Below, in pieces: positions 62,019 to 64,000 of a stretch of 64,000 bases of DNA (its first letter is position 1; every line of letters begins with the position of its first letter). The notes beneath the pieces were generated by a model. The model was not told the DNA's origin, made no database searches, and saw nothing but the letters and a program-made list of their open reading frames with translations. Position numbers and translations under genes: made by a program. The stretch spans positions 1-64,000 of the forward strand of contig NZ_QCZJ01000018.1 of NCBI RefSeq assembly GCF_003075435.1. The letters run 5' to 3'. The DNA comes from Terrimonas sp. (GTDB lineage: Bacteria > Bacteroidota > Bacteroidia > Chitinophagales > Chitinophagaceae).

Positions 62019-63977
62019 TTATTGCTTACTCCATGTATTATTATCACTATTTGAATCAGGAAACGCATTGTCAGGATCAATCACAACCTTGGTAACTTCT
62101 TCGGTTGTGGGTAATTTGGTAACCCATGTGGCATTATTCTGCCATACTTCCACTGGCAATGTTTTTCTTGCAGTTTTGCCATTTGCAGTTGTATATTCAA
62201 TAACAACAGGCATAGCCATCTGTCCGTTATTTTCTAATGTCACTAATGCACCCTGTTTAAAATCACCATTCAGGTATTCCACTTTTGTTATTGCCTGGTC
62301 TAATGCATAGCTGTTTAAAAATGCACTTCTCCAAAACCATGAAAGGTCTTCGCCCGCGCTATTCTCCATGCTGCGGAAAAAATCCCATGGTGTTGGATGC
62401 TTGAATGCCCAGTCGCTGGTATATTTTCTGAAAGCATAATCAAACCTGTCAACCCCCAATACATAATCACGAAGCAATCCAAGAGCATACCCGGGCTTCA
62501 TGTACAGCAGGTTTCCTATATTTCTTTCTTTCATACCATCAGGCGTGTTGTATATAGATTCCATTTGCGGTCCGAACATATAAGAAGTCTGGTGCGCATT
62601 TCTTGCAGGGCGTTTGTATTCACCTTTATTAAAATCTCCGGCAGAAATATTATTGATAAATGTATTAAACCCTTCATCCATCCAACCATATCTTCTTTCA
62701 TTGCTGCCCACAATCATCGGGTACCAGGTGTGCCCAAACTCATGATCTGTAACTCCCCACAAGCCTGCATTTGTAGCTCTTGAGCCGCAAAATACTATGC
62801 CAGGATATTCCATACCGCCCACATTGCTTGCTACATTTACCGCTGCAGGATAAGGAAACTCATACCACCTTTTGGAGTAATTTTCAATAGAAGCTTTTGT
62901 ATACTCTGTTGATCTTCCCCAGGCATTTTTTCCGTCTGACTCAACCGGATACACCGACATTGCCAGTGCTTTTTTGCCACTGGGTAAATTTATTTTAGCG
63001 GCATCCCAAATAAATGCTTTTGATGCTGCCCATGCAAAATCTCTTGAATTGGTGATCTTAAATTTCCAGGTAAGTGATGGTTTTGAAGGGCGTGATTTAG
63101 CATCTGTTACTTCATTAGCTCCCCTGATGATAACTGTTTTATCACTTTCTTTTGCCTGGTTATAGCGTTGCAACTGCTGTGTGGTCATTACATCAGCAGG
63201 ATTAAGCAATTCACCTGAGCCAACAACGACCATTGAGGCCGGAGCTGTTATATTCACGTTGAAATCACCATATTCAAGATAAAATTCACTGGCGCCCAGG
63301 TAAGGGTCAGTGTTCCATCCACGCACATCATCAAACACGCACATACGCGGATACCACTGCGCTACGGCAAAGATGTCGCCATTCTTTGTATTAAGAATAC
63401 CTGTTCTGTCGGCACCATATTGCGGAATAGTATATGAAAATTCAATTTTCAATTTTAACTCTCCTCCTTTGGCTGCAACCGGTTTTGCAAGACGAACCTG
63501 CATACGTGTGTCAGTTACCAGGTAATCCGCATTGGTTTCAGATGAACCACTAACCAATTTTACGGAAGCAAGTTTAAATCCACCTTTGAAAGTACTATTG
63601 GCATCACCATAGCGGCTGCGGCCGATGGGCGGCATTTTAGCCTGTCCCCTTGAAGAGTCGTTAAATAAATTCTGATCGAGCTGAAGCCAGATATATGGCA
63701 GGTTTTGAGGACTATTATTCCTGTACGTTAATATTACCGTACCCTTTACTTCACTTTTAGCATCATCAAGGCTGGCATCAATGGTATAATCCGCTTTATT
63801 CTGCCAGTATGCCGGTCCGGGCTCTCCATTGGCTGCGCGGTATTCATTACCGTTATTGGTGTAAAATAACGGAGAAAATAAAGTATGATAATCATAGTTA
63901 GAGACTGGGGTTGAGGTTTGGGCTATTCCCATTTGCACAGATAGTAACAGTACAAGTCCTGTTATTGTTTTTCTCAT
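62019..63977 (-). CDS. M1-family zinc metallopeptidase, exported
   Basis: 652 residues with a signal peptide (to GIAQ). The zinc site is HEFGH (H412, E413, H416) with the third ligand E435 in WMDEGFNTF, exactly 18 residues after the second His. The N-terminal beta domain (about 40-270) and the ERAP-like end are in family order. The exopeptidase GGMEYPG motif (usual GAMEN) is present as [13 protein letters not shown]. It probably trims peptides in the periplasm. Confidence 0.93.
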   Translation of the reverse strand: MRKTITGLVLLLSVQMGIAQTSTPVSNYDYHTLFSPLFYTNNGNEYRAANGEPGPAYWQNKADYTIDASLDDAKSEVKGTVILTYRNNSPQNLPYIWLQLDQNLFNDSSRGQAKMPPIGRSRYGDANSTFKGGFKLASVKLVSGSSETNADYLVTDTRMQVRLAKPVAAKGGELKLKIEFSYTIPQYGADRTGILNTKNGDIFAVAQWYPRMCVFDDVRGWNTDPYLGASEFYLEYGDFNVNITAPASMVVVGSGELLNPADVMTTQQLQRYNQAKESDKTVIIRGANEVTDAKSRPSKPSLTWKFKITNSRDFAWAASKAFIWDAAKINLPSGKKALAMSVYPVESDGKNAWGRSTEYTKASIENYSKRWYEFPYPAAVNVASNVGGMEYPGIVFCGSRATNAGLWGVTDHEFGHTWYPMIVGSNERRYGWMDEGFNTFINNISAGDFNKGEYKRPARNAHQTSYMFGPQMESIYNTPDGMKERNIGNLLYMKPGYALGLLRDYVLGVDRFDYAFRKYTSDWAFKHPTPWDFFRSMENSAGEDLSWFWRSAFLNSYALDQAITKVEYLNGDFKQGALVTLENNGQMAMPVVIEYTTANGKTARKTLPVEVWQNNATWVTKLPTTEEVTKVVIDPDNAFPDSNSDNNTWSKQ

Positions 63978-64000
63978 GATATATTGATGTTTTTAATGGA

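Overview
The window looks like a chromosomal segment of a Bacteroidota bacterium, probably a Chitinophagaceae-type (Chitinophagales) genome. The evidence is the gene content (DUF1573 pair, OMP beta-barrel proteins with a carboxypeptidase-regulatory-like N-terminus, GH78 and DUF1080 hydrolases, YpdA, a leuC-leuD-IPMS-leuB order), weak Shine-Dalgarno signals, and several promoters of the Bacteroidota type (TTTG, about 19-20 nt, TAnnTTTG) lying very close to start codons. The genus assignment is inference.

Positions about 261-16360 are an integrated mobile element next to a tRNA-Pro(CGG) gene. A 13-bp copy of the tRNA 3' end at 261-273 pairs with the copy inside the tRNA at 16348-16360, giving candidate attL and attR about 16.1 kb apart. 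Inside are a tyrosine integrase (440-1873) and a leftward module of two excisionase-like HTH proteins, a DUF4373 replication-type protein, a tape measure protein split over two frames at an A8 run, a 910-residue tail protein, many small unknown proteins, a TerS-like basic protein and a virion-morphogenesis (gpG-like) protein. At the right end are four small acidic proteins, a small DNA-binding-like protein behind a pair of identical-spacing palindromes, and a coiled-coil protein. I see no portal, capsid, large terminase, sheath or lysis gene, so this is a reduced prophage or a tail-only or satellite-type element.

From 16346 rightward lies ordinary chromosome: tRNA-Pro; an outer-membrane receptor-like barrel; a leftward histidine operon hisG-hisD-hisC, then a cytochrome c gene and hisB. 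It is headed by a consensus promoter, a 15-codon leader peptide with six His codons and a classical 1:2 / 2:3 / 3:4 attenuator. Next come a DUF1080 hydrolase, two amino-acid or dicarboxylate transporters, a DedA protein with an added N-terminal domain plus an MFS transporter, an LPS-type GT9 glycosyltransferase, a GNAT enzyme, an alpha-L-rhamnosidase, a DUF1624 acyltransferase, malate dehydrogenase, a thioredoxin-like protein, a DUF1573 tandem pair, and the leucine operon (leuC-leuD-leuA/cimA-leuB).

The right third holds a barrel protein coupled to a helix-hairpin-helix barrel protein, DUF3467, a PH-like membrane protein, an aminotransferase divergent from folD, queE, a lipoprotein, YpdA, an SPFH protein, a TIR-transmembrane protein, YajQ, an MBL-fold hydrolase, a GNAT-like protein and an M1 peptidase. 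Across the chromosome part, at least seven intergenic regions carry degenerate 7-nt-period repeats, often as inverted arms. This is the most unusual large-scale pattern I found.
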